Notes: generated by a model not told the origin, from the letters alone. Shown: positions 18,301 to 27,280, counted from the stretch's first letter. The stretch is 40,604 nt of DNA from CAZMRW01 sp964568805 (GCA_964568805.1 CAZMRW010000032.1:1-40604), one strand, 5' to 3'. Numbers and translations are program-made.

Positions 18301-18608
18301 CGTAAGACCTCGGGCGTCAAGCGGTTGTGGACAGTTATTATAATTTGGCGCGTTCACGGATATTTGCCTGCAATTGGATATAAAAACGTCTCTAATAATT
18401 CCCGATATGCCAGCAATTTTTATGGTCTCAGAATGCAGCATGCCATAAGATAATGGTGAAATAGTTAATGAGAAGTAGAGTTGATGATACAGCCGTGCCA
18501 TCCTGTATTATTCAACATCCTGGAAGTATCTGATATGTATAAAATCGAAAAGCGCCCATTACTCACAGAAAACCGGCTCTTCACCAATAAATTTTAAGAA
18601 TAAAACCA
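18301..18608. other. Divergent intergenic region
   Basis: About 308 bases between the starts of the exported-protein gene (minus) and the C-24 reductase gene (plus). It should contain promoters for both. AT-rich patches lie at 18335-18365 and 18535-18605; I cannot name a specific operator. Confidence 0.5.
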
Positions 18609-20180
18609 ATGACAAAACTCGAGCAATTATTCGAACACGTATTAACTCACCACCGCGGACTGTTCGCCACCGTTTTTCTCCTGCCGGTTTCGGCGGTCTA
18701 TGGCGCCTATGCGAGCATCCGCAACTGGCTTTCCTTTCGCATGAGCAGTGCTCCTGCCAAACACGATGCCAGGGTTGAAGCGGTGATCCGGCAAATCGAG
18801 GACTGGAAACAGCAAGGCGCGGGGCAAAAACTGTGCACCGCAAGGTCGGGCTGGAAAACCATGAGTGAGCTGGTGCCTAAATACAAGCTTTCTCACCGCA
18901 AGATCGATGTCGGCCTGTATGACCTGCTTGAAATAGACGAACAGCGCGGAATTGTCCGAGTGGAACCGCTGGCAACCATGGGCCAGATTTCGAGCAGCCT
19001 GATATCCCGAGGTTGGACATTGCCGGTAGTGCCGGAACTGGACAGTTTGACGGTGGGCGGTCTGATTATGGGTTTTGGCGTGGAAACCAGCAGCCATAAA
19101 TACGGGTTGTTCCAGCATATTTGCGAATCCTTCGAGATCGTGACGGCGGAAGGAAAGCTGGTCAAATGCAGTCCCTCGGAAAATCCCGAGCTGTTTTACC
19201 AGATTCCGTGGAGCCACGGCACCCTGGGCTTTCTGGTGGCTGCCGAATTGAAAATCATTTTGGTCAAAAAATATGTCCGGCTTCACTACCGGCCTGTCTA
19301 TAGTCTTGATACTTTGGTCGACGTTTTCGAACAAGCCTCTCGCGATACCGAAAACAATGATTTCGTGGAAGGTCTGGTTTACGGCCGCGATCAGGCGGTC
19401 ATCATGGTCGGTAGTTTCGTCGATGTTGCAGGCTCGGACGGAGCTTTGAACACCATCGGGCGATGGTATATGCCCTGGTTTTACAAGCATGTCCAAACCT
19501 ACTTGGATCAAAGGAAGGAAGGCGTCGAATATCTGCCGGTTCGTGATTATTTTCACCGGCATACCCGCGGTTATTTCTGGGCCATGGAGGAAATCATTCC
19601 TTTCGGCAATCATCCTGTTTTCAGGGCATTGCTGGGCTGGGCCCTGCCTCCCCGCATCGAATTATTGAAATACACCGAAACCGAAACCACCCGGAGGCTC
19701 AGGGAAAAGTTTCATGTGGTTCAGGACATGCTGATGCCGATCCGGCATTTGAAACGGGCCATTGGCTATTTCGACGAACATTTCTGCTTGTATCCCTTAT
19801 GGCTTTCGCCAATGACGATTAAGGAGAGCGGCGGACAGCCTGGTTTTGTTCATCCGTTCAGGGCGGAGGATGGCTCCGTTGACGAACTCTATGTGGATAT
19901 CGGCGCCTACGGGACGCCGGGCAAGAAGGATTTTGATAACGCCGTTGCCCTGCCGTTGCTGGAAAAATTTGTCATCGAACATCGGGGCTACCAGGCCTTG
20001 TATGCGAGAACCACCATGAACAGGGAAGATTTCAGGACGATGTTCGATCATGCCGGCTATGACCGTTTGCGGGAGCGGTTGCCGTATTGCCGGCAAGCCT
20101 TCGATGAGGTGTACGACAAGGTTTCATCGAAAGGCAGGGTTTCGCCGGTCGAGATGAGGAAGCTGGAAAAGGCAGGTTGA
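18609..20180 (+). CDS. dhcr24: DHCR24-type sterol C-24 reductase
   Basis: A 523-residue FAD-linked oxidoreductase very close to the eukaryotic sterol delta-24 reductase (DHCR24, Seladin-1). The N-terminus has the same membrane anchor and following block (VLTHHRGLFATVFLLPVSAV, then SSAPAKHDARV). The FAD domain carries the run PELDSLTVGGLIMGFGVETS, SHKYGLFQHICESFEIV and SENPELFYQIPWSHGTLGFL, which parallels the human protein almost residue for residue. It would reduce the side-chain 24(25) double bond with NAD(P)H at the membrane. Length matches the family. It is separated from cyp51 by ~300 bases and probably has its own promoter. An alternative general label is FAD-binding oxidase, but the similarity is specific. 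Confidence 0.9.
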   Translation: MTKLEQLFEHVLTHHRGLFATVFLLPVSAVYGAYASIRNWLSFRMSSAPAKHDARVEAVIRQIEDWKQQGAGQKLCTARSGWKTMSELVPKYKLSHRKIDVGLYDLLEIDEQRGIVRVEPLATMGQISSSLISRGWTLPVVPELDSLTVGGLIMGFGVETSSHKYGLFQHICESFEIVTAEGKLVKCSPSENPELFYQIPWSHGTLGFLVAAELKIILVKKYVRLHYRPVYSLDTLVDVFEQASRDTENNDFVEGLVYGRDQAVIMVGSFVDVAGSDGALNTIGRWYMPWFYKHVQTYLDQRKEGVEYLPVRDYFHRHTRGYFWAMEEIIPFGNHPVFRALLGWALPPRIELLKYTETETTRRLREKFHVVQDMLMPIRHLKRAIGYFDEHFCLYPLWLSPMTIKESGGQPGFVHPFRAEDGSVDELYVDIGAYGTPGKKDFDNAVALPLLEKFVIEHRGYQALYARTTMNREDFRTMFDHAGYDRLRERLPYCRQAFDEVYDKVSSKGRVSPVEMRKLEKAG

Positions 20181-20488
20181 GCGCCGCCATGCATAGCGAT
20201 TTGAATCGGTCCCCACCCGCACAGACTCCGATCGGTGCCTGGAATGCAAACGGGATTGCTGTAAGGATTGAGCAAATGTGGTTTAATGCCTTGAAGCCCC
20301 GGCATTTGCCGGATATTGCTTGAGGCCGTGTCCCACTGGCCGGTCAGAAAGTTTTGTACAATGGCCGGACAGGGCGTAAAATCACACCTCCCCCGGCAAT
20401 CCCTTGCGGCATGCTATGGCCTATGATCTCCGGGAGCCAACAGCTTATACTATTTGCGTTCATAAAGGGACGCACCTATCCATATCGA
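20181..20488 (+). other. Leader region of cyp51
   Basis: No gene is supported here. A small hairpin, CCGGC-ATTT-GCCGG (20299-20312), lies midway, without a T-run. The frame of CYP51 is open through the second half of this stretch from 20354, but its translation (MYNGRTGRKITPPPA...) does not look like the start of a P450. Confidence 0.4.
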
Positions 20489-22123
20489 GTGGTGAATAAG
20501 ACGAATACTGTAAAAACCGTTTCGCCCGGCAAAGCGCCGCCGAAAATGCCCGGCGCTTTGCCGCTTTTAGGACACATGCTCGCATTCGGCAAAAATCCCT
20601 TTGACTATATGATGACACTCCGAAAGACGCTCGGAGAAATCGGTGAATTCCGGATGTTTCATCAAAAAATGGTGCTGATGACCGGCCCTGAAGCCAATGA
20701 AGCGTTCTTTCGCGCGCCCGATGCCCAGCTGGATCAAAGCCAGGCCTATAAGATCATGACGCCCATTTTCGGCAAAGGCGTGGTTTTTGATGCACCGCCA
20801 CATAAAAAAGACCAGCAGCTAAAAATGCTGATGCCGGTATTGCGCGACAAGCCGATGCGCGGCTATGCGCAAGTGATCGTCCGGGAAGTCGAGCAAATGA
20901 TTGCCCGGTGGGGCGATACCGGTGAAATCGATTTGCTTGAGTTTATGAAGGAACTCACCATTTACACGTCCAGTCATTGCCTGCTCGGCGATGAATTTCG
21001 CTACGAACTGAATGAAGAATTCGCCAAAATCTATCACGATCTTGAAAAAGGCGTGAATCCACTGGCGTTTGTGTTTCCCTATCTGCCTTTGCCGGTCTTT
21101 CGCCGCCGTGATAAAGCCCGCGCCAGACTGCAGGAATTAGTCACCGGTATCATTGTCAAACGAGCGCAGAAACCGGAAAAAAGCGAAGATGCGTTTCAAA
21201 TGCTGATCGATGCGAGATACGATGACGGCAGCGCCTTATCGGCGCACGAGATTACGGGCATGTTAATCGGCACCATATTCGCCGGGCACCATACGACGGC
21301 AGGAACAGCCGCATGGACCCTGCTGGAACTGGTGCGCCGGCCTGAACAGTTGGAGAAGGTACTGAATGAACTGGATGAGCACTTCGGCGCTGATGGCGAA
21401 GTCACTTTTCAATCGTTACGCGAAATACCGGTGCTGGAAAATGTCATCAAAGAAGTGCTGAGACTGCATCCGCCGTTGATTTTTTTAATCCGCAAGGTAA
21501 TGAAGGATTTTCATTTCAAGGACTATACGGTCAAGGCCGGAAAATACGTTTGCACCTCGCCGCGGGTATCGCATCGCATTGCGGACATTTTCCCGGAACC
21601 GGAAAAATTCGATCCAGAGCGCTATTCGGAAGCGCGGCAGGAAGATGCCAAACCGTTCAGCTGGATTGCCTTCGGCGGCGGCAAACACAAATGCTCGGGC
21701 AACGCTTTTGCGATGCTGCAACTCAAGGCAATCTTCAGCATTCTGTTGCGCCGATATACCTTTGAACTGATCGACGACCAAGACGCTTATCAGGATGATT
21801 TCACCCAGATGGTGGTACAACCGGCATCACCCTGCCGTGTTCGTTACATTAAACGCTTGGATCTTAACGAGGCCGCTGCCGAGTCAACGAGAAATAACAC
21901 ACAGGAAAGCATTCTTACCGTCCCCGGATTCCATATAAAAGTCGACAGAGAGCTTTGCCAGGGGCATGCAGCTTGCATGAGTGAAGCGCCAGAGCTTTTC
22001 CGCGTCGACGATAAGGGCAATATGACCGTTTTACAGGAGAATCCGCCGCTGGATTTGCTGACCAAAGCCCGGCAAGCCGAAAAATATTGCCCGACGCAGG
22101 CAATTAAAATTGAATCCAAATGA
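20489..22123 (+). CDS. cyp51: CYP51-ferredoxin fusion, sterol 14alpha-demethylase
   Basis: A cytochrome P450 of the CYP51 family fused to a C-terminal 3Fe-4S ferredoxin, the layout known from Methylococcus capsulatus. The P450 shows the Pro-rich start (PPKMPGALPLLGHM), the I-helix AGHHTTAGTA (CYP51-like AGxHT), the K-helix ExxR (EVLRLHPP), PERY, and the heme loop FGGGKHKCSG with Cys402. After a short linker the ferredoxin reads DRELCQGHAACMSE ... KYCPTQAIKI, with three Cys ligands (C-x2-H-x2-C ... C-P). It removes the 14alpha-methyl group of lanosterol in three oxidation steps; the fused ferredoxin delivers electrons from a separate reductase. The start is uncertain: GTG at 20489 or 20492 gives the expected length (~545); an ATG at 20354 would add 45 unlikely residues. 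Confidence 0.93.
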   Translation: MVNKTNTVKTVSPGKAPPKMPGALPLLGHMLAFGKNPFDYMMTLRKTLGEIGEFRMFHQKMVLMTGPEANEAFFRAPDAQLDQSQAYKIMTPIFGKGVVFDAPPHKKDQQLKMLMPVLRDKPMRGYAQVIVREVEQMIARWGDTGEIDLLEFMKELTIYTSSHCLLGDEFRYELNEEFAKIYHDLEKGVNPLAFVFPYLPLPVFRRRDKARARLQELVTGIIVKRAQKPEKSEDAFQMLIDARYDDGSALSAHEITGMLIGTIFAGHHTTAGTAAWTLLELVRRPEQLEKVLNELDEHFGADGEVTFQSLREIPVLENVIKEVLRLHPPLIFLIRKVMKDFHFKDYTVKAGKYVCTSPRVSHRIADIFPEPEKFDPERYSEARQEDAKPFSWIAFGGGKHKCSGNAFAMLQLKAIFSILLRRYTFELIDDQDAYQDDFTQMVVQPASPCRVRYIKRLDLNEAAAESTRNNTQESILTVPGFHIKVDRELCQGHAACMSEAPELFRVDDKGNMTVLQENPPLDLLTKARQAEKYCPTQAIKIESK

Positions 22124-22151
22124 TATAACTATTCGGGTAAAAAATTAAAAC

Positions 22152-22578
22152 GCCACAGATTCACAGATTAATCTTATGAAATATTCGGAAAATGGATATC
22201 CACTATAAAAAGAATGCTATCAAATAATTGGGATATGTATGGAAGTCCATCGTATTTTAGGAAAGGGTCTGTTGGAAATAGTTTATAAAGACGCTATTGA
22301 ATTTGAATTTAATAGCAGAAAAATTCCTTATGAACACGAGAAAAAATATTTAGTTGAATACAAAGGAACCATTCTGCCGCATTATTTTTTTTCCGATTTT
22401 GTTGTCTTTGACAAAATTATGTTGGAAGTCAAGTCCCAGAAAGGAATAATTGATGAACATTATAGATGGGTCTTAAATTATTTAGGAATATCTAAATGTC
22501 CATTGGGGTTGATAATCAACTTCGGAGAAAAATCATTAGTAACAAAAAGAGTCATTTTATAATCAATGAATCTGTGGC
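22152..22578. repeat. Inverted repeats flanking the GxxExxY cassette
   Basis: GCCACAGATTC (22152-22162) and its exact complement GAATCTGTGGC (22568-22578) enclose the GxxExxY gene. The left side continues with a second ACAGATTA. ACAGATT-type repeats are common beside such cassettes. This marks a ~427-bp insertion between cyp51 and the NTF2-like gene. Confidence 0.55.
22176..22562 (+). pseudogene. GxxExxY protein with an in-frame stop at codon 11
   Basis: From ATG 22176 the frame reads MKYSENGYPL, then TAA (22206-22208), then in the same frame KECYQIIGICMEVHRILGKG and LLEIVYKDAIEFEF. The full run is a normal GxxExxY-family N-terminus except for the stop. The family signature GKGLLEIVY (G-x2-E-x2-Y) and the C-terminal LEVKSQKGI and KRVIL are present, so the rest is intact; total length without the stop would be about 128 residues. 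Translation could restart at ATG 22239 (107 residues) but would lose the first helix. The family is of unknown function, has a nuclease-like core and often sits in small mobile cassettes. Composition is AT-rich compared with the sterol genes on both sides. Confidence 0.75.
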
Positions 22579-22632
22579 AGATTAAACACACTGAGAAATC
22601 ACCCTCAAATGAACGCATAATAGAGTTGAAGA

Positions 22633-23235
22633 ATGGCCGCATACCCTAGAGCAGAACTTGAAGAAATGGTTGAACGTTGGCTGCAGGCGAATCGTGACGC
22701 TGAAAAAGAAGGTAACTGGCCCAAATATCTGGGTGCGATGTATACCGATGACGCGGAATACCGCTGGAATATCGGACCGAATGAAGAATTTGTCGCGCGT
22801 AGCCGCAAACAAATCGAAGAATGGGCTTTGGGCGTGCAAATGGAAGGCTTTGAAGAGTGGCGCTATCCCTACCACCGCATATTAATCGATGAAAAACTGG
22901 GAGAGGTGATCGGTTTATGGCGTCAGGTGTCGCCTGCGCTGCGCGAAGACGGCACGCATTACGAAGTCGTCGGCATTGGCGGTTCCTGGTTTCGTTACGG
23001 AGGCAATTATAAATGGGAATGGCAGCGTGATTTTTTTGATCTGGGCAATGTGAAAGCCCTGTTTTTTGAATTGGCCGCCGACGGAAAACTCGATCCGGCC
23101 GTCAAAAGAAAAATCGGCAAATTGGCCAAAGGTCAATTATTACCCGGTCATGAACGTCTGCGAAAACCGCCGGGTTTATGGAAAAAACTGATGGGCTTAT
23201 TGGTAATGGTGCGTATTGCCCTGTTTAATCAATAA
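22633..23235 (+). CDS. NTF2-like (SnoaL/ketosteroid-isomerase fold) protein in the sterol cluster
   Basis: A 200-residue soluble protein. The first ~140 residues have the NTF2-like pattern: two helices (LEEMVERWLQANRDAEKEGN), then MYTDDAEYRWNIGPNEEF, VARSRKQIEEWA, and curved strands with YRILIDEKLGEVIGLWRQV-type sequence and HYEVVGIGGSWFRYGG. The C-terminal ~50 residues are basic, with a hydrophobic end (MGLLVMVRIALF) that may touch the membrane. This fold includes delta5-3-ketosteroid isomerase and many binding proteins. Its place directly before the cyclase gene points to a role in sterol isomerisation, binding or hand-over, but this is inference; no catalytic pair can be assigned. Confidence 0.75.
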   Translation: MAAYPRAELEEMVERWLQANRDAEKEGNWPKYLGAMYTDDAEYRWNIGPNEEFVARSRKQIEEWALGVQMEGFEEWRYPYHRILIDEKLGEVIGLWRQVSPALREDGTHYEVVGIGGSWFRYGGNYKWEWQRDFFDLGNVKALFFELAADGKLDPAVKRKIGKLAKGQLLPGHERLRKPPGLWKKLMGLLVMVRIALFNQ

Positions 23236-23312
23236 TTCAGCACCCATAGGCGCCGTTCTTTCAAGTGTGGCATCTGCTTGTTCAACAAACAACCCATTAC
23301 TCATAACAATCT

Positions 23313-25556
23313 ATGCTGAATGAAAAACCCGGTTGGAAAAACTGGAAACTGCTCACTGAAAAAGGACGACACATTTGGACATATAAGTCCGCTTCGAAAC
23401 ATCTCGATAAACATCTACACAATGCAGAGAACATCTCGGACGAAGAAATAGCGCAGTTTGCCGAGGATTTTCGGTTCGATCCATTCCAAAACCCCAATTC
23501 CGGCGACAAGGTTTACAGACACGCTGCTGTCAACGCGAAGTATCAGGAATTTGCCGGGCAAATACCGCAAGCAAAGAACCCCGAAGAGCAGAAAGTTACC
23601 GATGCGCTCATCAAGGGCATCAACTATTTCTCCTACCTGCAAAGTGAGGACGGGCATTGGCCGGGCGATTACGGCGGCCCGCTGTTTCTGTTGCCCGGCC
23701 TGCTGATCGCCTCTTATATTACCGATACCTCGTTTCCCAAGGCTCATCGGGAAATGATGAAGCTCTATCTATTCAATCATCAAAATCAGGATGACGGATG
23801 GGGCATGCATATCGAAGGCGAGTCGACGATGTTCGGTACGGTGATGCAATATGTGTCGCTGCGCATTCTCGGTGTGGATAAAAACCACGATCGATTGGTC
23901 AGGGCCAGGGCCTGGATCAAAAACAACGGTGGCGCAACCGGCATTCCCTCGTGGGGAAAATTTTATCTGGCGGTTTTGAATTGTTACGACTGGGAAGGTT
24001 TTAACAGTCTGTTTCCGGAAATGTGGCTGTTTCCCAAATGGCTGCCGGTCCATCCCTGGCGCTACTGGTGCCACACCCGCATGGTTTACCTGCCGATGGC
24101 CTATTGCTATGCAGAGCGGATCAAGGCGCCCGAAAATGAACTGATTCTGTCATTAAGAGAAGAGCTATATAACGAAGATTTCGCTTCCATTGACTGGCCG
24201 AAACAACGCAATGCCGTTTGCGAAAAAGATTGTTACACCACGCTGTCTCCGGTGCTGAAGTGGATGAACCTGTTTACCAACAGCTACGAAAAAATAAAAT
24301 GTTCCTGGTTAAGAAAAAAGGCCATGGGCTACATTTTGAGATACCTCCATGCCGAAGACGAGCAAACCAACTACATCAACATAGGCCCCGTCAATAAAGC
24401 CATTAATTCAATCTGCATCTGGCATGCCTGCGGCAAGGATTCCGCGCAATTTAAAAAGCATGTTGCGCGCTGGTACGATTATTTATGGGTGGCCGAAGAC
24501 GGCATGAAAATGAACGGCTACAACGGTTCGCAGCTTTGGGATACCGCTTTTGCAAGCCGCGCTATCCTGGAAAGCGATCTGGGAACACTGTTTCCTTCGA
24601 CGATTGCAAAAAGCTACCGGTTTATCGAGCTGTCGCAACTGAGAACCGAACACTCGACGCATGCCGAGTTTTTTCGCCATCCCATGATCGGCAGCTGGCC
24701 CTTTTCAACGGCCGAAGAAGGCTGGCCGGTTGCCGATTGCACGGCGGAAGGCTTGAGCGCCGTTTTGGCGATTCATCATTCAGCACTGGTTAAGCCGGCG
24801 ATCGATATAATGCGAATCAGACAAGCGGTCGATGTGATCCTTTCGTACCAGAATACCGACGGCGGCTGGGCTACGTATGAGTTGACGCGCGCGCCAAAGT
24901 GGCTCGAAAAACTCAATCCTTCCGAAGTGTTCGCCGATATCATGATCGATTATTCATGGACGGAATGCACAGCGGCCTGCGTAATTTCGTTGCTGGAAAT
25001 TCAGGAAACCGATTCGGCCTATAAAAGCAGAGAGATACGCAAAGCGATCAGCGTAGGGCTCGATTTTATACTTAAGCAACAAAAGCCCGACGGTTCCTGG
25101 TACGGCGGCTGGGCGGTCTGTTTTACCTATGCGACCTGGTTCGGCGTCGAAGCACTTAGCAAGGCCAAGGGTAAAGGTTATTATGACGATTCGGTCATAG
25201 CTGACAGCATCAACAAGGCCGGCGCTTTTTTAATCGGCAAACAAAAAGCGGACGGCGGCTGGGGAGAGACGTTCGAATCCTGTTCCAGGCTGGTTTATAC
25301 CGAGGCACCGACGTCTCAAACAGTTAATACGGCCTGGGCCTTGCTGACGCTGATGGCTGCCGATTTTGGCGATAAAAAAGTTATCGAAACAGGTATTAAT
25401 GTGCTGCTGAACAGACAAACCGACATCGGTGATTGGCCGCAGGAAAATATTTCCGGCGTTTTTAATTATAACTGTATGATAACCTATGCCAATTACAGGA
25501 ATATTTTCCCTGTCTGGGCGTTGAATCGATATTACAGGCGGACTGTTCAGGGATGA
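23313..25556 (+). CDS. osc: Oxidosqualene cyclase, lanosterol type
   Basis: A 747-residue triterpene cyclase. The acid that opens the epoxide is Asp475 in VADCTAE; the DCTAE motif marks an oxidosqualene cyclase, whereas squalene-hopene cyclases have DxDD. Several QW repeats are visible (QNTDGGW, QKPDGSW, QKADGGWGE). At the three product-controlling positions it has Tyr403 (GYNGSQLWDT), Glu469 and Val473, compared with Tyr/His/Ile in plant cycloartenol synthase and Thr/Cys/Val in human lanosterol synthase. Val at the last position favours lanosterol; the Tyr and Glu are unlike the human enzyme. It acts as a monotopic membrane protein on 2,3-oxidosqualene. The squalene monooxygenase gene follows after 46 bases, so the two are probably co-transcribed. 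Confidence 0.94.
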   Translation: MLNEKPGWKNWKLLTEKGRHIWTYKSASKHLDKHLHNAENISDEEIAQFAEDFRFDPFQNPNSGDKVYRHAAVNAKYQEFAGQIPQAKNPEEQKVTDALIKGINYFSYLQSEDGHWPGDYGGPLFLLPGLLIASYITDTSFPKAHREMMKLYLFNHQNQDDGWGMHIEGESTMFGTVMQYVSLRILGVDKNHDRLVRARAWIKNNGGATGIPSWGKFYLAVLNCYDWEGFNSLFPEMWLFPKWLPVHPWRYWCHTRMVYLPMAYCYAERIKAPENELILSLREELYNEDFASIDWPKQRNAVCEKDCYTTLSPVLKWMNLFTNSYEKIKCSWLRKKAMGYILRYLHAEDEQTNYINIGPVNKAINSICIWHACGKDSAQFKKHVARWYDYLWVAEDGMKMNGYNGSQLWDTAFASRAILESDLGTLFPSTIAKSYRFIELSQLRTEHSTHAEFFRHPMIGSWPFSTAEEGWPVADCTAEGLSAVLAIHHSALVKPAIDIMRIRQAVDVILSYQNTDGGWATYELTRAPKWLEKLNPSEVFADIMIDYSWTECTAACVISLLEIQETDSAYKSREIRKAISVGLDFILKQQKPDGSWYGGWAVCFTYATWFGVEALSKAKGKGYYDDSVIADSINKAGAFLIGKQKADGGWGETFESCSRLVYTEAPTSQTVNTAWALLTLMAADFGDKKVIETGINVLLNRQTDIGDWPQENISGVFNYNCMITYANYRNIFPVWALNRYYRRTVQG

Positions 25557-25602
25557 TCAATGAATCAACGCAGTTAAAAGCACTCGTACACAGGGGCTCA
25601 GT

Positions 25603-26949
25603 ATGAAGTCAGAGTTCGACATCTGCATTATTGGTGCAGGCATGGCCGGCGCGACCATCGCCGCTTATCTGGCTCCCAAAGGCATCAGGATCGCGTTAAT
25701 CGATCATTGCTTTAAGGAGAAAAAACGCATCGTCGGTGAATTGCTGCAACCCGGCGCCGTTCAGTCGCTCCACCAAATGGGACTTGGGCATTTACTGCAT
25801 GGGTTTGATGCCCAGACGGTTGATGGTTATTCACTGCTGCAAGGCGATGAAAAAATAACTATTCCGTATCCTGATAACTTCAAGGGCATGGGCTTGCATA
25901 ATGGCCGGTTTTTGCAGCAAATCAGAGCCTCCGCCTTGCAAAATGAATCGGTTAAACAAATAAACGGCAAGGCATTGCAACTGCTGGAAAATGAGCAGCA
26001 TGAAATTATTGGCGTCAGTTACAGGGAAGCACTCACGTCCGAGATAAAGACCATTAAAGCGCCCTTAACCATTACCAGCGACGGCTTCTTTTCAAATTTC
26101 AGAGAAGAGCTCAGCAATAATGAAAAATCCGTGACGTCTTATTTTATCGGGTTGATTTTAAAAGATTGCGAAATGCCTTTTCCGAAACATGGGCATGTGT
26201 TTTTATCAGGACCGACACCGTTCATTTGTTATCCGATTTCCAGCTTTGAAGTCAGGCTTTTAATCGATTTCCCGGGCGGACAGCTCCCCAGAAAATTCGC
26301 CCTGCAAGCGCATCTGGATGCCAATGTGACACCTTATATTCCCGAAGGTATGCGCAGCAGCTATGAACAGGCCTTGCAGGAAGGGGGATTCAAGGTCATG
26401 CCCAATCATTATATGGCGGCAAAACCCATCATCCGGAAAGGCGCGGTAATGCTGGGCGACGCGCTAAATATGCGCCATCCCTTAACCGGCGGCGGACTGA
26501 CCGCGGTATTCTCGGATATACAAATTTTAAGCACACATTTGTTGGCTATGCCTGATTTCAATAATACGGATGTGATACATGAAAAAATCGAAGCGTATTA
26601 TCGTGACAGGCAAAACGCCAATGCCAATCTTAATATTCTCGCCAACGCGCTATACGGCGTGATGTCTAACGATTTGCTTAAAACGGCAGTGTTCAAGTAC
26701 CTGCAGCGTGGCGGCGCTAATGCGCAGGAGTCCATCGCCATCCTGGCCGGTTTGAACAGGAACCATTATTCCTTGATAAAACAGTTTATTTCGTTGGCGA
26801 TGTTCGGGGCCTATGATGTCGTGCGTGAAAATAGTGCGAATCTTCCCAAGGCAACAAAAATTTTGTCTGATGCGTTCACTATCATTAAGCCCTTGGCTAA
26901 AAATGAGCTTTCGCTACCGGGCGTTTTAAGCGGCTATTTCAAAAAATAA
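25603..26949 (+). CDS. sqmo: Squalene monooxygenase (epoxidase)
   Basis: A 448-residue flavoprotein. The FAD-binding turn is ICIIGAGMAGATIAAYL at the start, followed by the motif region GELLQPGAVQSL, typical of squalene epoxidases, and the second FAD motif GDALNMRHPLTGGGLTAV (Asp286). It converts squalene to 2,3-oxidosqualene with O2, the first step of sterol synthesis, at the inner membrane. An AGGGG sequence lies ahead of the ATG. It is the last gene of the sterol block; a terminator follows at 27095-27127. Confidence 0.93.
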   Translation: MKSEFDICIIGAGMAGATIAAYLAPKGIRIALIDHCFKEKKRIVGELLQPGAVQSLHQMGLGHLLHGFDAQTVDGYSLLQGDEKITIPYPDNFKGMGLHNGRFLQQIRASALQNESVKQINGKALQLLENEQHEIIGVSYREALTSEIKTIKAPLTITSDGFFSNFREELSNNEKSVTSYFIGLILKDCEMPFPKHGHVFLSGPTPFICYPISSFEVRLLIDFPGGQLPRKFALQAHLDANVTPYIPEGMRSSYEQALQEGGFKVMPNHYMAAKPIIRKGAVMLGDALNMRHPLTGGGLTAVFSDIQILSTHLLAMPDFNNTDVIHEKIEAYYRDRQNANANLNILANALYGVMSNDLLKTAVFKYLQRGGANAQESIAILAGLNRNHYSLIKQFISLAMFGAYDVVRENSANLPKATKILSDAFTIIKPLAKNELSLPGVLSGYFKK

Positions 26950-27094
26950 ACACCGGTTTACTTCAACGCTTTTTGTACAGAATGCGATAACGCTGACTGG
27001 AATTTTTGCTGTCGTGCCCGGATCCAGTAGTCATTTCCTTATCCATACCTTATATCCACTATTTTAGGTTTCTAAGAGAATCAACAAAATAAAC

Positions 27095-27127
27095 AATCCG
27101 CAAGTTATCTGGCTTAGCGGATTTTTT
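27095..27127 (+). terminator. Rho-independent terminator closing the sterol block
   Basis: AATCCGC (27095-27101) pairs with GCGGATT (27117-27123), with extra AAG/CTT pairing inside, and the stem runs into six Ts. It lies 145 bases after the squalene monooxygenase stop. Confidence 0.75.
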
Positions 27128-27280
27128 ATTGTCCAATAAAATGCAATGTAAGATGACCTGCTTTTGGTGACAACTTCATGAAACAAGCGTATTGGCGCGG
27201 ACTAAAGCCAGTTCTTATCATCAATATGGTTTGCATATACAAAAAATGTGCGTCCTGATGCAAGACATAGCGCCAGCCTG

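Noticed and set aside
23313..25556. Squalene-hopene cyclase as an alternative name for the cyclase
   Set aside because: The catalytic motif is DCTAE and not DxDD, and the squalene monooxygenase and sterol genes next to it require an oxidosqualene cyclase.
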